Positions 63,584 through 64,000 of a stretch of 64,000 nucleotides of DNA are shown in pieces; the stretch's first letter is position 1, and each line of letters starts with the position of its first letter. The notes below the pieces were generated by a model. That model searched no databases. It was not told the DNA's origin and saw only the letters and a list, made by a program, of their open reading frames with translations. A program made the position numbers and the translations under genes. This DNA is from Devosia sp. (GTDB lineage Bacteria > Pseudomonadota > Alphaproteobacteria > Rhizobiales > Devosiaceae): assembly GCF_024707125.1 (NCBI RefSeq), contig NZ_JANQAH010000011.1, forward strand, positions 1,054,001 through 1,118,000, written 5' to 3'.

Positions 63584-64000
63584 ATGAGCACCATTCCCTT
63601 CGCCACCGACTTGTCACTGAAGCCGGAAGTGACCGCCTTCTTCGACGCGCCGACCAATACGATTTCCTATGTCGTCAAGGATCCCGCCTCCAAGGCCTGC
63701 GCCGTCGTCGATTCGGTGATGGACATCGACTATGCGGCCGGACGCATCACCTATGACGGCGCCGATCAGATCATCGACTTCATCAGGGACAATGGCCTTG
63801 AGGTCGAATGGCTGATCGAGACCCATGTCCATGCCGATCATCTGTCTGCCGCGCCCTATATCCAGTCCAAGCTTGGCGGCAAGCTCGGCATTGGCGAGAA
63901 CATCACCATTGTCCAGGACACGTTCGGCAAGATCTTTAATGAAGGCACCGAATTCCAGCGCGACGGCAGCCAGTTCGATCGTCTCTTCACTGATGGCGAC
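63584..64000 (+). CDS. ETHE1-like MBL-fold sulfur dioxygenase, 3' end cut
   Basis: 139 residues visible; frame open at the end. H81-V-H-A-D-H86 in ETHVHADHLSAA is the metallo-beta-lactamase metal motif; the protein starts MSTIPFATDLSLKPEVTAFF and has DSVMDIDYAAGRI. It oxidises glutathione persulfide, completing the BigR-operon pathway. AAAGGAG 6 bases before ATG 63584. Confidence 0.92.
   Translation, partial: MSTIPFATDLSLKPEVTAFFDAPTNTISYVVKDPASKACAVVDSVMDIDYAAGRITYDGADQIIDFIRDNGLEVEWLIETHVHADHLSAAPYIQSKLGGKLGIGENITIVQDTFGKIFNEGTEFQRDGSQFDRLFTDGD

Noticed and set aside
37777..64000. Search for CRISPR arrays, toxin-antitoxin pairs, restriction systems or rRNA genes in the accessory part
   Set aside because: I saw no regular repeat-spacer pattern, no recognisable toxin-antitoxin or restriction genes, and no rRNA-like stretches.

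Overview
This 64 kb window reads as chromosome of a GC-rich alphaproteobacterium of the order Hyphomicrobiales, probably Devosia-like. That placement is inferred from gene content: three-gene proton-translocating transhydrogenase, aa3-oxidase subunit IV peptide, DUF1192, RcdA-like DUF1465, TrcR/DUF1013, ligD/ku and a BigR-type sulfide operon. I had no database, so family names come from recognised motifs and family resemblance.

Bases 1-37.5 kb are conserved core: a truncated methyltransferase, PACE efflux pump, GST, ispG with a coupled 29-codon ORF, small DUF proteins, two cell-cycle-type regulators (RcdA-like and TrcR), TauE exporter, oligoendopeptidase F, cytochrome oxidase IV peptide, pntAA-pntAB-pntB (PntAA has an unusually long Lys/Pro/Ala tail), M16 peptidase, aldo/keto reductase, ABC exporter, GntR and LysR regulators, a HerA-like ATPase, HrpB helicase, MsrB and OsmC. 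A compact minus-strand operon, ligD-ku-HTH/TPR-hydrolase-xth, carries bacterial NHEJ. Hairpin terminators and three kinds of REP-like repeat punctuate this part.

At 37,732-37,776 lies the 3' half of a tRNA-Val(CAC), cut exactly at the anticodon loop. This is the attachment-site scar of a tyrosine-recombinase element. To its right are phage-type HTH, an uncharacterised replication-initiator-like protein, a 42-base hairpin, an excisionase and an integrase (to 42.3 kb). The intact tRNA expected at the other end is not in the window, so the island either continues past 64 kb or has decayed.

From 42.3 to 56.1 kb the DNA is a patchwork of accessory genes and remnants: a fragment of an enolase-superfamily dehydratase fused to a cut membrane gene, an SDR/TetR pair with an 18-base inverted-repeat operator, an HxlR/old-yellow-enzyme pair, a GNAT enzyme, and a GntR-controlled operon with a polyamine-type ABC importer followed by SDR, enolase-superfamily dehydratase, DUF4432 epimerase-like and VOC proteins. 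That operon looks like uptake and breakdown of a sugar acid or related carboxylate. Four direct copies of an 18-base motif mark this segment.

From 56.4 to 64 kb are NhaA, a coupled PepSY-cytochrome b561-response regulator-histidine kinase-VIT transporter operon, and a BigR-type repressor divergent from DUF2892, two YeeE/YedE proteins and a truncated ETHE1-like sulfur dioxygenase (sulfide detoxification).

Five genes are broken by single-base shifts, mostly in short homopolymers, and a sixth has a suspect start. Several are normally conserved housekeeping genes, so base-calling errors in the assembly are a serious alternative to true pseudogenes.
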